Positions 35,881-44,246 of a stretch of DNA of 64,000 bases are shown here, piece by piece. A model generated the notes under the pieces. That model had not been told where the DNA came from, ran no database searches, and was given only the letters and a program-made list of their open reading frames with translations. This DNA is from Paenibacillus lentus. Its GTDB lineage: Bacteria; Bacillota; Bacilli; Paenibacillales; Paenibacillaceae. The stretch spans positions 1,798,001 through 1,862,000 of the forward strand of contig NZ_CP034248.1 of the NCBI RefSeq assembly GCF_003931855.1, written 5' to 3'. Each line of letters opens with the position of its first letter. Position 1 is the stretch's first letter. A program made the position numbers and the translations under genes.

Positions 35881-37026
35881 ATGATGAAGCAGCAAATCGC
35901 AAAACGATGGATTACAGCTGGGATTGCAAGTGCTATTGTATTTGGTGCCTTACCCCCGGACGTCGGTTACAGTGAAGTGTATGCGAAATCGGAGATAGCT
36001 GCTGTAGAGACGGCTACCGTAACCTCTTCGAAGGAGCTTCGAACGACCCTGGCTGAACTCATGGGAGCTAGGCATATGATGATCACTATCAAATACCAGG
36101 GCGCGACGAGCAATCTGAAGGATATTTTGAAGGAAGCCATGAATGGGGCACTGGAGAGCGATCCATATACCAAGTATGTGATTGATCGTTATACATATTC
36201 ATGGAAAGGAACCTCCAATTCCGCCAAAATTACTTTTCAAATTTATTACCGAGAGACTGCGGAGCAATCCGCTTACGTTAATGACCGGGTAAAAGTGATT
36301 CTTAAGGAAATTATTAAGCCTGGTATGAATAATCATCAGAAAATTAAGGCGATTCACGATTATGTCGTGTTAAATATGAAGTATGATATAGGGTTGCAGA
36401 AATATACCGCATACGAAGGGTTGAAGACAGGCGAAGCGGTATGTCAGGGATATACGCTGCTATCGTATAAGCTGCTGCAGGAGGCAGGAATCGATAACCG
36501 GATTATTGAGGGCAGTGCGGGTGGCCAGCTTCATGCCTGGAACCTGGTGTATTTGGATGGACATTGGTATCACATCGACACCACATGGGATGATCCTGCT
36601 CCAGATACGCCGGGCGTTGTTAAATACGGTTATTACATGAGGACGGATGAGCAGATGAGAAAGACACATACCTGGACTAATGTGTATCCGGCGGCTAACC
36701 AGTCTTATCGTCACACGCTCAGTTCGTTAATCACCGCAGGAGGTCAAGCTGCTGCTGGTCTTCAGGAGTTGGAGAAGCAGTTGGAGTATACACTTTACAA
36801 TCCGGATTCGGCACTTCGTAATGTGAAGGGAATTCAAGGACAGGTCAGACAAGCGATCAGCAACAAACAGAATACCGTTACGATCCGATATGCAGGCAGT
36901 GAACGACAGTTGGTCGATCATTTGAGCAGCTTGTATGAGCTTCATATTAAGAATATCTCCTATCTGGCCGAGCCGCTGGAAGGGACCAATGATTTGCGTG
37001 TCGAGATTCATTGGGATAATTATTAA
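35881..37026 (+). CDS. Secreted transglutaminase-like protein
   Basis: 381 residues. Signal peptide at about 1-35 (KRWITAGIASAIVFGALPP, cleaved near AKS). The transglutaminase-like core has the Cys in GEAVCQGYTLLSYKLL (near 184), the His in LHAWNLVYLDG, and the Asp in YHIDTTWDDP, the usual Cys-His-Asp triad. It starts with NDRVKVILKEIIKPGMNNHQ, given here only as a helical lead-in, followed by KIKAIHDYVVLNMKYD. Such proteins act outside the membrane, possibly on cell wall or other proteins, as cross-linkers or proteases. The C-terminal 90 residues repeat the fold of the first 60-130 region (compare ITIKYQGATSNLKD with VTIRYAGSERQLVD). Confidence 0.8.
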   Translation: MMKQQIAKRWITAGIASAIVFGALPPDVGYSEVYAKSEIAAVETATVTSSKELRTTLAELMGARHMMITIKYQGATSNLKDILKEAMNGALESDPYTKYVIDRYTYSWKGTSNSAKITFQIYYRETAEQSAYVNDRVKVILKEIIKPGMNNHQKIKAIHDYVVLNMKYDIGLQKYTAYEGLKTGEAVCQGYTLLSYKLLQEAGIDNRIIEGSAGGQLHAWNLVYLDGHWYHIDTTWDDPAPDTPGVVKYGYYMRTDEQMRKTHTWTNVYPAANQSYRHTLSSLITAGGQAAAGLQELEKQLEYTLYNPDSALRNVKGIQGQVRQAISNKQNTVTIRYAGSERQLVDHLSSLYELHIKNISYLAEPLEGTNDLRVEIHWDNY

Positions 37027-37088
37027 GTATCAGGAGTGCCACTTCAGCCTATATTGGCCAGCTATAGCCTATATAAACAAGCTATAGT

Positions 37089-37138
37089 AAAAGGAGCTGT
37101 CCGTAGTAGAGAAATCTACTTTTGGGCAGCTCCTTTTT
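37089..37138 (+). terminator. Terminator of the transglutaminase-like gene
   Basis: AAAAGGAGCTGTCC (37089-37102) pairs with GGGCAGCTCCTTTT (37124-37137), with an inner GTAG/CTAC stem, followed by a T run. Confidence 0.85.
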
Positions 37139-37155
37139 GCGAGATAAGAGAGATT

Positions 37156-38631
37156 TTATGATTTTGGTGATGGGGGATGAAACTCGCATTCAAGCAAGGG
37201 AATCAATTTGGTGCGTTTGCGCCATTTGTATCCCAGCCAAATGATCAGGAACAACGGGACGCTGATATAGGACACGACTACGCCGTACCAATCGATCTTT
37301 CCGCCGGTAAAGGCGGAAAGATTCTGCCCTAGAATGACGATAAAGCAAAGAATGAAGGCAAAGATAGGCCCGAAAGGGAACCATTTTGCTTTATAAGGAA
37401 GATCGTTCAAATCTCTTCCTTGGGCAACATAGGCTCGGCGGAAGCGGTAATGGCTAATGGCAATGCCTAGCCAGGTAATAAAACCGCACATGCCTGAAGC
37501 GTTAAGCAGCCATGTGTATACAACCCCATCTCCGAACAGGGAGGCCAAGAAGGCGGTCATCCCGATCAGGGTCGTCAGCAGCAAGGCATTTACCGGCAGC
37601 CCCCTACGGCTCAGGCGAGCGAGGAATTTCGGCGCTTTGCCTCGCTTGGCTAGAGAATAGAGCACGCGGGAAGAGGCGTACATGCCAGAGTTCCCGGCCG
37701 ATAGAACGGAAGAGAGGATAACAGCATTCATGACAGAGGCCGCGAAGGCTAGTCCGGCTTTCTCGAATACGAGGGTGAATGGACTCACACCGATGCTCTC
37801 AATGCCGTCTTTAAGCAAATTGGGATTCGTGTATGGAATCAATAAGCTGATGACCAGTATAGCTAGAATGTAAAAAATTAGAATACGCCAGAATACCTGT
37901 CGGATTGCCCGGGGAACGTGCTCCTGCGGATTATCGCTTTCGCCTGCAGCAACGCCAACCATTTCCGTTCCCTGAAAGGAGAAGCCCGCGGCCATAAAAA
38001 CGCCGAGAAAGGCGAAGAATCCACCATGGAAAGGCGCATCGCCAATCGTAAAGTTCTTGAAGCCGACCGCCTCGCCGCCGATAATGCCAAAGATCATGAA
38101 GACGCCGAGAACGAGAAAGATAATGACTACAGCGACTTTAATTGTTGCAAACCAATACTCTGATTCACCATATCCTTTGACTGATAAAAGATTGAGGCCT
38201 AGGATAATGCCGAGAAATAAGACGCTCCATATTAAGGAAGAACTGTCGGGAAACCAGTACTTGATAATGAGCGTTGCAGCCGATAGCTCAGCGGCAATCG
38301 TAATCGCCCAGTTGTACCAGAAATTCCACCCCATAGCGAAGCCAAGGGAAGGGTCGACGAAGCGTGAGGCGTAAGTCTCGAATGAACCTGAATCCGGCAT
38401 ATACGTAGCGAGCTCGCCTAGGCTTGTCATGAGAAAGTAGACCATAATTCCGACAGCGGCATAGGCGAGAAGGGCACCGCCAGGTCCGGCGGAAGCGATC
38501 GCTCCTCCGCTCGCAAGGAACAATCCTGTGCCGATGGAGCCGCCAAGTGCGATCATCGTCATGTGGCGTGCTTTTAATCCCCGCTTTAAATTATCGGTTG
38601 TTGTTACTTTTTTACTGCTCATTGTCTGCAT
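37156..38631 (-). CDS. lysP: Lysine-specific amino acid permease
   Basis: 491 residues with about twelve helices of the APC/AAT family. N-terminus RGLKARHMTMIALGGSIGTGLF, a family signature, then the segment NLLSVKGYGESEYWFATIKV typical of LysP-like permeases. It imports a basic or related amino acid with protons across the plasma membrane. The substrate call rests mainly on the lysine riboswitch in its leader (38705-38948), which ties its expression to low lysine. A terminator after the riboswitch completes the control. It is a single-gene unit, convergent with the transglutaminase-like gene. Confidence 0.88.
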   Translation of the reverse strand: MQTMSSKKVTTTDNLKRGLKARHMTMIALGGSIGTGLFLASGGAIASAGPGGALLAYAAVGIMVYFLMTSLGELATYMPDSGSFETYASRFVDPSLGFAMGWNFWYNWAITIAAELSAATLIIKYWFPDSSSLIWSVLFLGIILGLNLLSVKGYGESEYWFATIKVAVVIIFLVLGVFMIFGIIGGEAVGFKNFTIGDAPFHGGFFAFLGVFMAAGFSFQGTEMVGVAAGESDNPQEHVPRAIRQVFWRILIFYILAILVISLLIPYTNPNLLKDGIESIGVSPFTLVFEKAGLAFAASVMNAVILSSVLSAGNSGMYASSRVLYSLAKRGKAPKFLARLSRRGLPVNALLLTTLIGMTAFLASLFGDGVVYTWLLNASGMCGFITWLGIAISHYRFRRAYVAQGRDLNDLPYKAKWFPFGPIFAFILCFIVILGQNLSAFTGGKIDWYGVVVSYISVPLFLIIWLGYKWRKRTKLIPLLECEFHPPSPKS

Positions 38632-38660
38632 CCTTCCATAGTATTTGTAACGATAGATCA

Positions 38661-38698
38661 GGAAAAAGAAAAAGACCGTCGGAAAGGTTCCGCGGTCT
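38661..38698 (-). terminator. Riboswitch expression platform terminator before lysP
   Basis: On the minus strand AGACCG pairs with CGGTCT (38693-38698 and 38673-38678), with an inner CGGAA/TTCCG stem, followed by TTTTTCTTTTTC. It lies directly downstream of the lysine aptamer and about 30 bp before lysP. Confidence 0.88.
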
Positions 38699-38704
38699 CG
38701 TTAT

Positions 38705-38948
38705 TTATACCGTGATCCTCAACATCGTTCGTAAAAAAGATAGCTCAACACGGCCTGCCTTCCAGTTAGGAAGTAGACCGTGACAGTTCTGTCCCTTTCG
38801 GAAACAGCCCCAGCATGTCCGTCTATGGAGGCTTGACGTTCACACTTCGGCGATGCTGCCTTTCCAGCTGATTCATTGGCGGCTCCTGCGCCTCCTCAGA
38901 TGTACTTATCAACATCGCGACCTCTACCTCATCCAGATGATTGATGAG
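38705..38948 (-). promoter_or_regulatory. Lysine riboswitch (L box)
   Basis: Read on the minus strand, it has the aptamer landmarks in order: GATGAGGTAGAGGTCGCG, AAGTA, GGAGCCGCCAATG, GGAAAGGCAGCATCGCCGAAG (family core AAAGGC..CGCCGAAG), CTGGGGCTG, ACTGTC, and GAGCTATCT closing P1 against AGGTAG. Followed by the terminator at 38661-38698. Lysine binding is known to favour the terminator, so lysP is off when lysine is plentiful. Confidence 0.92.
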
Positions 38949-39063
38949 GCTTGAATTTTTAAGTTGTCAAGTGATAATTCAGTATATAACAGCCGCCCGA
39001 TTAGAGCAACGCCTAGAATTTTACATTTATATTGTACGGAATAGTTCAAAGCGTCAGCGAATG

Positions 39064-40218
39064 TTAATCATCCTTCGAACTGCTCTGTCTATGCTGGGCC
39101 ATTTGCTGCCAAATGGTTCCGGCCGCCTGCTCGCCGGATTCGATGCGCTCCAGTGCCATTCTCGCCTGAAGGCCGACCTCGAACTCGGGATCATCGGCAG
39201 CAGCGCGGAGTGCCTCCTTCGCATCGTCCGTTCCGACTTCGTAAAGGAAGCGGGCCGCCCGCCAGCGAACTAGCTTGCTTGAATCCCGCAGGGCGGCGAT
39301 CATCGCCCCAGTTGCTGCCGGATCGCCGATATCGGACAGCGTATCACCTGCTGTCCGGCGTACAGCAGCCGACTTGTCACGGAGCGCCTCATACAGCAAC
39401 TCCATGGCCTCCGGCGTGCCGATGTCGCCGAGGTAGACGACAGCGAGACGGCGCACTTGCATTTGCTTGTCGTGCAGCACCTCGGCAAGCAGTGGCAGCG
39501 CTGTGTCGTCCGGCTTCAGCGCCTCGAGGCCCGCGTAGCGAACACGCCAATCGTCGCTCTTCAACTGCTCGCGCACCTCATCCAGACTAAGCTCACGACG
39601 CTGCTCAACGAACTCGCTTTCGCTGCTTCCATGCTGAATTGCTTGCGCTACAAGAGTCACTAGCCGCTCTGGAGGGTAGGCTGCCTCCAATTCTTGCTCC
39701 ACCTCGCGAGCGATATCCGTCAGTTCCCCATAGCGCACACCGTAATCGGTCAGCTTTCGTTCTTTGATAAGCGTCGCGCTCGACACTTCAGTCACGGCGT
39801 TCACAAAGCGCTCCCCAAGGCCGACGCGTTCCTCCAAGTTTCCGGATTTTACGCGGATTTGCATCGGAATGCCGCGGAAAAATTGCACGAATACCTGTGC
39901 CTCACCATATCCTTGCGCAGCCTCTGTATCCCCCTGCTCCCAAGCGGAGGCAATGCCCTCCTGACCGAATTGGTTCTGTACCTCAGCTAAAATCGCTGAC
40001 CAGTCAGCATTGCCTTTCCGGTCAAGGGCAACGAAGTCGGCGGTATGAAACACACTTTTTACCCCGGGAATATGCAGCATTTTTCCGATCCAAGGCGGGG
40101 CAGAGCGTTCGTTATCTAGCGTATATGTTTTACGGATGCCTGGCTCGAGACTTTTGCTCAGATGCAGCTTCATTGTGTTCGGGCTCGGCGTTGGCTCGAT
40201 AAATACAATTTTCATCAT
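39064..40218 (-). CDS. cvfC: Conserved virulence factor C family protein (Nfu-like N-terminus plus HEAT repeats)
   Basis: 384 residues. AAAGGAG precedes the ATG. The N-terminal 90 residues have the NifU/Nfu N-terminal pattern (EPTPSPNTMKLHLSK and SVFHTADFVALDRKG). From about 215 to 370 there are at least five HEAT-type repeats (WRVRYAGLEALKPDD, MQVRRLAVVYLGDIGTPE, AAVRRTAGDTLSDIGDPA, KLVRWRAARFLYEVGTDD). This arrangement is that of CvfC/YpgR proteins of Bacillales. The function is unclear; in Staphylococcus aureus CvfC influences virulence and thymidine-related traits. No Fe-S cysteine motif is visible, so it is unlikely to carry a cluster itself. It is a single gene. Confidence 0.85.
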   Translation of the reverse strand: MMKIVFIEPTPSPNTMKLHLSKSLEPGIRKTYTLDNERSAPPWIGKMLHIPGVKSVFHTADFVALDRKGNADWSAILAEVQNQFGQEGIASAWEQGDTEAAQGYGEAQVFVQFFRGIPMQIRVKSGNLEERVGLGERFVNAVTEVSSATLIKERKLTDYGVRYGELTDIAREVEQELEAAYPPERLVTLVAQAIQHGSSESEFVEQRRELSLDEVREQLKSDDWRVRYAGLEALKPDDTALPLLAEVLHDKQMQVRRLAVVYLGDIGTPEAMELLYEALRDKSAAVRRTAGDTLSDIGDPAATGAMIAALRDSSKLVRWRAARFLYEVGTDDAKEALRAAADDPEFEVGLQARMALERIESGEQAAGTIWQQMAQHRQSSSKDD

Positions 40219-40377
40219 TTGTTCACACTCCTTTCGGTTTATTGTACCTTAATGCATGGCATTACCCAAGTCTTAGGCGAGGAGAGCTCTTGTGAAAGTG
40301 CAGTTAGGAATAAAAAGGAACTGAAGCGGCACAATACAAGTAGAAAAAATTGACTTTCATAGGGGGGCATCGTTCTC

Positions 40378-40485
40378 ATGTTCCAGAGGCAGGAAAGGCT
40401 GCTGACCATCATTTGCCTCGTTGTCGCGGTCATTATGCTATACGCCACGATAAAAAGTGCTCTACGTTATATGGGGCACCAGTAG
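40378..40485 (+). CDS. 35-residue single-helix membrane peptide before cydA
   Basis: Starting ATG at 40378, ten bases after GGGGGG, it reads MFQRQERLLTIICLVVAVIM and ends GHQ. One membrane helix (about 9-24) has basic ends. It lies 51 bp before cydA on the same strand, so it is likely to be co-transcribed with the oxidase operon. It may be a small accessory subunit or simply a membrane peptide. It is not similar in sequence to the CydS-like peptide at the operon's other end. Confidence 0.5.
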   Translation: MFQRQERLLTIICLVVAVIMLYATIKSALRYMGHQ

Positions 40486-40536
40486 AATCAGGGGGGCCGC
40501 CAGACGGCATGATCATGATAAAAAAGGAGCTGAACC

Positions 40537-41892
40537 ATGCCCATGTTTTCTATGGATCCAGTTATGTTGAGCCGGATACTTACTGGACTCACATTGTTCG
40601 TACATATTAATTTTGCCGCGATCGGCGTAGGCGTACCTCTCATCATCGCATTGGCAGAGTGGAGGGGAATTACGCATAAAGATCCTCATTATTCGCTGCT
40701 GGCTCGACGCTGGGCTCGCGGATTCGTAATTTCCGTAGCAGTGGGCGTAGTGACCGGAACCTCGATAGGTTTGCAGCTCAGCTTGCTGTGGCCCACCTTT
40801 ATGCGCGTAGCCGGGCAAGCAATAGCGCTGCCGCTGTTTATGGAGACCTTTGCCTTTTTTATAGAAGCGATTTTTCTCGGGATATATTTATATACATGGG
40901 AGCGGTTCAGGCGGCCAGCGCTGCATCTGCTGCTGTTGATTCCCGTCGTCCTTGGGGCATTCTCCTCGGCGTTCTTCATTACAACGGTGAATGCATTTAT
41001 GAACACACCGCAAGGATTTACACTGGAGAATGGAGTGTTTACGAATATAGATCCGATTAAAGCGATGTTCAATCCGGGTACGCCAACCAAAGTATCCCAC
41101 GTTCTTGCATCCTCATTAACGATGAGCGCCGGGCTTCTTGCGGGAATTGCTGCTTATAGCTTACTGAGAGGACGTAATCACCCTTATTTCAAAAAAGCAC
41201 TCAAGCTCACGGTGACATGCGCTTTTGTCTTTGCAATCTCTACGGCGGTGATTGGGGATTTCTCGGGTAAATTTCTCGCAAAATATCAGCCGGAGAAGCT
41301 GGCTGCGGCGGAGTGGCATTTTAAAACAATGGAGAAAGCACCGCTCATTTTTGGAGGAATTTTGGACGAGAACAATGAGGTGAAATATGCGCTGCACATC
41401 CCTTATGCCCTCAGTATTCTGGCTGGAAGCACTACGAATACGAAGGTTATCGGACTGGAGGACTTTCCGAAGGAAAACTGGCCCCCGCTGCTGGTACACT
41501 ATATGTTCGATATGAAAGTAACGATTGGCGTACTGCTTGTTCTCATTCCACTGCTATTTTTGCTGCGAAGTAAATTTCCAGGGCGGAAAAAAGGCTACCC
41601 GAAATGGCTGTTGATCGGCATATTGTCGCTGGGACCGCTCGCGATGGTTTCGATTGAGCTTGGCTGGATGTTCGCCGAGATTGGGCGGCAGCCCTGGATT
41701 GTCCGCGGATATATGAAAGTTGCCGATGCGGCCACCACCTCTCCGCATGTCGGCTCGATGCTCGTGCTTTTTATTATCCTGTATCTGGTTCTCTGCGTAT
41801 CCTGTATTTACGTATTAGCCAAGCTATTCCGCAATAAAGACGTGCTTGAAGAAATGAGAGAGCGGGGAATTGAGGGAGGGAGCCAGGGATGA
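40537..41892 (+). CDS. cydA: Cytochrome bd quinol oxidase subunit I
   Basis: 451 residues with about nine helices. AAAGGAGC precedes the ATG. His ligand near residue 23 (TLFVHINFAAIG), and quinol/haem region GWMFAEIGRQPWIV near 380. The Q-loop is short (between helices 6 and 7), the form known from Gram-positive and cyanide-insensitive bd oxidases (YthA-like). It carries haems b and d and reduces O2 with quinol electrons at the membrane under low oxygen. Four-base overlap with cydB shows co-translation. No Rex or FNR box was found in front of this operon. Confidence 0.93.
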   Translation: MPMFSMDPVMLSRILTGLTLFVHINFAAIGVGVPLIIALAEWRGITHKDPHYSLLARRWARGFVISVAVGVVTGTSIGLQLSLLWPTFMRVAGQAIALPLFMETFAFFIEAIFLGIYLYTWERFRRPALHLLLLIPVVLGAFSSAFFITTVNAFMNTPQGFTLENGVFTNIDPIKAMFNPGTPTKVSHVLASSLTMSAGLLAGIAAYSLLRGRNHPYFKKALKLTVTCAFVFAISTAVIGDFSGKFLAKYQPEKLAAAEWHFKTMEKAPLIFGGILDENNEVKYALHIPYALSILAGSTTNTKVIGLEDFPKENWPPLLVHYMFDMKVTIGVLLVLIPLLFLLRSKFPGRKKGYPKWLLIGILSLGPLAMVSIELGWMFAEIGRQPWIVRGYMKVADAATTSPHVGSMLVLFIILYLVLCVSCIYVLAKLFRNKDVLEEMRERGIEGGSQG

Positions 41893-42920
41893 GCTATGAA
41901 CTCATAGGAATTACAGTACTTTGGACGTTTCTCTTCGGGTACCTAATTGTAGCTTCTATCGATTTCGGCGCCGGTTTCTTTAGCTATTACAGCGTGATTA
42001 CAGGACATAACAATAGAATACACCATATTATTCAGCGCTACCTCTCTCCGGTATGGGAAGTGACGAATGTATTTTTGATCTTTTTCGTCGTTGGCCTTGT
42101 GGGCTTCTTTCCGGTATCCGCCTACTTCTACGGCACGGCACTGCTGGTTCCTGGCAGCCTGGCTATCGTGCTGCTTGGGCTTCGCGGGGCATATTATGCC
42201 TATAATACCTATGGGAGCAGCAGGGAAGACAATAAAGCTTACATGGCTATTTACGGAGCGACAGGGCTATTGATTCCAGCTGCATTATCTACGGTGCTAG
42301 CCATATCGGAAGGGGGCATTATCCGGGAAGAGGGCGGCCATGTGATTCTGGATTGGGCAGAGTTCTTCGCGAGCCCCTATACCTGGTCTGTCATTGTGTT
42401 AGCCATCGTGTCTGTGCTGTACATATCGGCCATGTTCCTGGCGTATTACTCGAAAAAGGCAGGGGACCGTATTGCTTTTGAAGTGCTGCGAGGCTATGCG
42501 CTCATGTGGAGCGCCCCGACGATCTTTGCTTCCGTACTGATTTTTTTTCAGCTGAATCGTCATAATTCAGAGCATTTTCAAAATATGCTCAATATGGCAT
42601 GGATGTTTATAGCCTCGTTCGTCAGTTTCTTGCTAGCGATATTTTTCGTTTGGAAACGACGGCATTTGGGCTGGGCCTTCCTGTTTGTCATCCTGCAATT
42701 CGGATTTGCCTGGTATGGATACGGACGATCCCATCTGCCCTATATTCTGTTCAAGCAGGTGAGTATCTACGACGGCTTTACGAATGAGACGATGGCGGTA
42801 GCATTGATCGTTGCATTTATTGCCGGGCTGATCATTCTGATTCCTTCGCTTGTACTGTTGATGAGACTGTTTTTGTTTGATGCCAAATACATTCGGGGAG
42901 GAGCACCGAAGAAAGGATGA
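41889..42920 (+). CDS. cydB: Cytochrome bd quinol oxidase subunit II
   Basis: 343 residues with about eight helices. It begins MSYELIGITVLWTFLFGYL and contains the family segments DFGAGFFSYY and SPVWEVTNVFLIFFVVGLV, split as SPVWEVTNVFLIFF. It is the partner of CydA, stabilising the complex, without haem ligands of its own. It overlaps cydA by four bases and is followed eight bases later by a CydS-like small gene. The three form one operon. Confidence 0.93.
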   Translation: MSYELIGITVLWTFLFGYLIVASIDFGAGFFSYYSVITGHNNRIHHIIQRYLSPVWEVTNVFLIFFVVGLVGFFPVSAYFYGTALLVPGSLAIVLLGLRGAYYAYNTYGSSREDNKAYMAIYGATGLLIPAALSTVLAISEGGIIREEGGHVILDWAEFFASPYTWSVIVLAIVSVLYISAMFLAYYSKKAGDRIAFEVLRGYALMWSAPTIFASVLIFFQLNRHNSEHFQNMLNMAWMFIASFVSFLLAIFFVWKRRHLGWAFLFVILQFGFAWYGYGRSHLPYILFKQVSIYDGFTNETMAVALIVAFIAGLIILIPSLVLLMRLFLFDAKYIRGGAPKKG

Positions 42921-42927
42921 ACGACAC

Positions 42928-43029
42928 ATGGAGTATTTCTTGATGATGCGTGCGCCGCAACTAGTCATTATCGGTGCGGTTTTATTTCTATTCGTTTACG
43001 CTTATCGCTTCAAAGATCCTTCCGATTAA
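42928..43029 (+). CDS. cydS: CydS-like small subunit of the bd oxidase
   Basis: 33 residues. It reads MEYFLMMRAPQLVIIGAVLF and ends RFKDPSD. The start is the ATG at 42928, with AAAGGATG overlapping the cydB stop. One membrane helix at about 10-26 and a charged end. Length (33), order after cydB and the APxx-helix-charged end match CydS, the tiny third subunit seen in the Geobacillus bd oxidase structure. Such genes are usually missed in annotation because of size. The call rests on position, length and layout. Confidence 0.75.
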   Translation: MEYFLMMRAPQLVIIGAVLFLFVYAYRFKDPSD

Positions 43030-43136
43030 ATTTTGATTAATCCTTTGAATTTACGGGTGTATATGTTCCAAGTGTAGTAAAATAAACTGGATAAAAGACA
43101 AATCGGAGGGGAGTTAAAAGGAGGGGATCCTCAAGT

Positions 43137-44087
43137 ATGGCAAAAAAGCGTTACACAAACATTGATAATATAAACACTGACAGATCGCTGAAACAATTCA
43201 GGCAATGGCGGGAAGAACGGCGCAGAAAGAAGAAAGACTATTCTTATATCATTCCGAATTCTCCGCCGCAGCTGGACTTTTTGCGGGAAAATAAGACTGA
43301 ACTTACAGTCACCTGGATAGGGCATGCTACGTTTCTGCTCCAATATAAAGGCTTAAATATCGTTACGGATCCCGTATGGGCTGGTCGAATGGGGTTTCAG
43401 CGCAGGCTAGGAACGCCGGGAATTCCAATCCGGGACGTTCCTGAGCTTGATGTTATTCTCATATCCCATTCGCATTACGATCATATGCATATTTCCTCCA
43501 TTCGCAAATTATATGGGGCAAATACCCAGTTGATCGTACCGATCGGGCTCGCGCGCAAATTGCGGCGCAAAGGATTTAAGCGCGTGCAGGAGCTCAGCTG
43601 GTGGGAGCATTTGGAGATTGGCGATGCCAAAATTTCCTTCGTGCCGACGCAGCATTGGACGCGCCGCACGTTGTTCGACATGAACACGTCGCATTGGGGC
43701 GGATATGTGTTGGAACCGGCACGGGTAAACGAAGGAGAGCAGGCGCAGGTTCTTTATTTTGCGGGGGATAGCGGTTATTTCCGGGGCTTTGAAGAGATCG
43801 GCAAGCGATACAATATCGATATTGCGTTATTGCCTATTGGAGCTTATGAACCGGAATGGTTCATGACTTCCCAGCATACAACGCCGGAGGAGGCGCTTCA
43901 GGCGTTCCTCGATGTCAAAGCCAAATTGATGATTCCGATGCACTACGGTACGTTTCGGTTGGCTGACGACACGGCCCGGGAGGCTCTGGATCGATTGGAA
44001 GAGGATCGCAAGCGCCGGGGAATCGCGGAGGAGGCTGTCAAAGTTTTGCTTCACGGCGAGACGCTCCGCTATCCTGAAAGCCAGTGA
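43137..44087 (+). CDS. MBL-fold hydrolase, UlaG/NAPE-PLD-like
   Basis: 316 residues. The N-terminal 50 are basic (FRQWREERRRKKKDY). Metal-binding motif ISHSHYDHMHISSIRKLYG near residue 110 has HxHxDH; other ligands in PTQHWTRRT, AGDSGYFRG and PMHYGTF. GATFLLQYKG near 60 (written here as WIGHATFLLQYKG) is typical of the UlaG and N-acyl-phosphatidylethanolamine phospholipase D-like branch. It probably hydrolyses a lipid or lactone in the cytosol or at the membrane face. The substrate is unknown. It is a single gene between the bd oxidase and an ABC-F gene. Confidence 0.85.
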   Translation: MAKKRYTNIDNINTDRSLKQFRQWREERRRKKKDYSYIIPNSPPQLDFLRENKTELTVTWIGHATFLLQYKGLNIVTDPVWAGRMGFQRRLGTPGIPIRDVPELDVILISHSHYDHMHISSIRKLYGANTQLIVPIGLARKLRRKGFKRVQELSWWEHLEIGDAKISFVPTQHWTRRTLFDMNTSHWGGYVLEPARVNEGEQAQVLYFAGDSGYFRGFEEIGKRYNIDIALLPIGAYEPEWFMTSQHTTPEEALQAFLDVKAKLMIPMHYGTFRLADDTAREALDRLEEDRKRRGIAEEAVKVLLHGETLRYPESQ

Positions 44088-44122
44088 GTAGACGTAAGCC
44101 AAGACATCCTTTTAACGACCAC

Positions 44123-44153
44123 AAAGACGCTAGCTCAGTGCGTCTTTTTTTTT
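44123..44153 (+). terminator. Terminator of the MBL hydrolase
   Basis: AAAGACGC (44123-44130) pairs with GCGTCTTT (44140-44147), followed by a long T run. Confidence 0.92.
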
Positions 44154-44246
44154 GCGCGCAATTAAGGCCTTACGGGGGCGGGCGTCCATGATTTATGCTA
44201 TAATGTTGACCAGTGTGTATTATTGAAAAAGGATGGTAATGCCGAA

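Noticed and set aside
35780..35884. 34-codon frame with GGGGAGGAG before its ATG, overlapping the transglutaminase-like start by four bases
   Set aside because: It holds the likely extended -10 (TGTTACAAT) of the next gene and the peptide (MEDSTKLEGLF...) has no recognisable character; kept out without conservation data.
40219..40377. Rex or FNR site before the bd oxidase operon
   Set aside because: Only a half-site (TTGTGAA) is present; the second half does not match.
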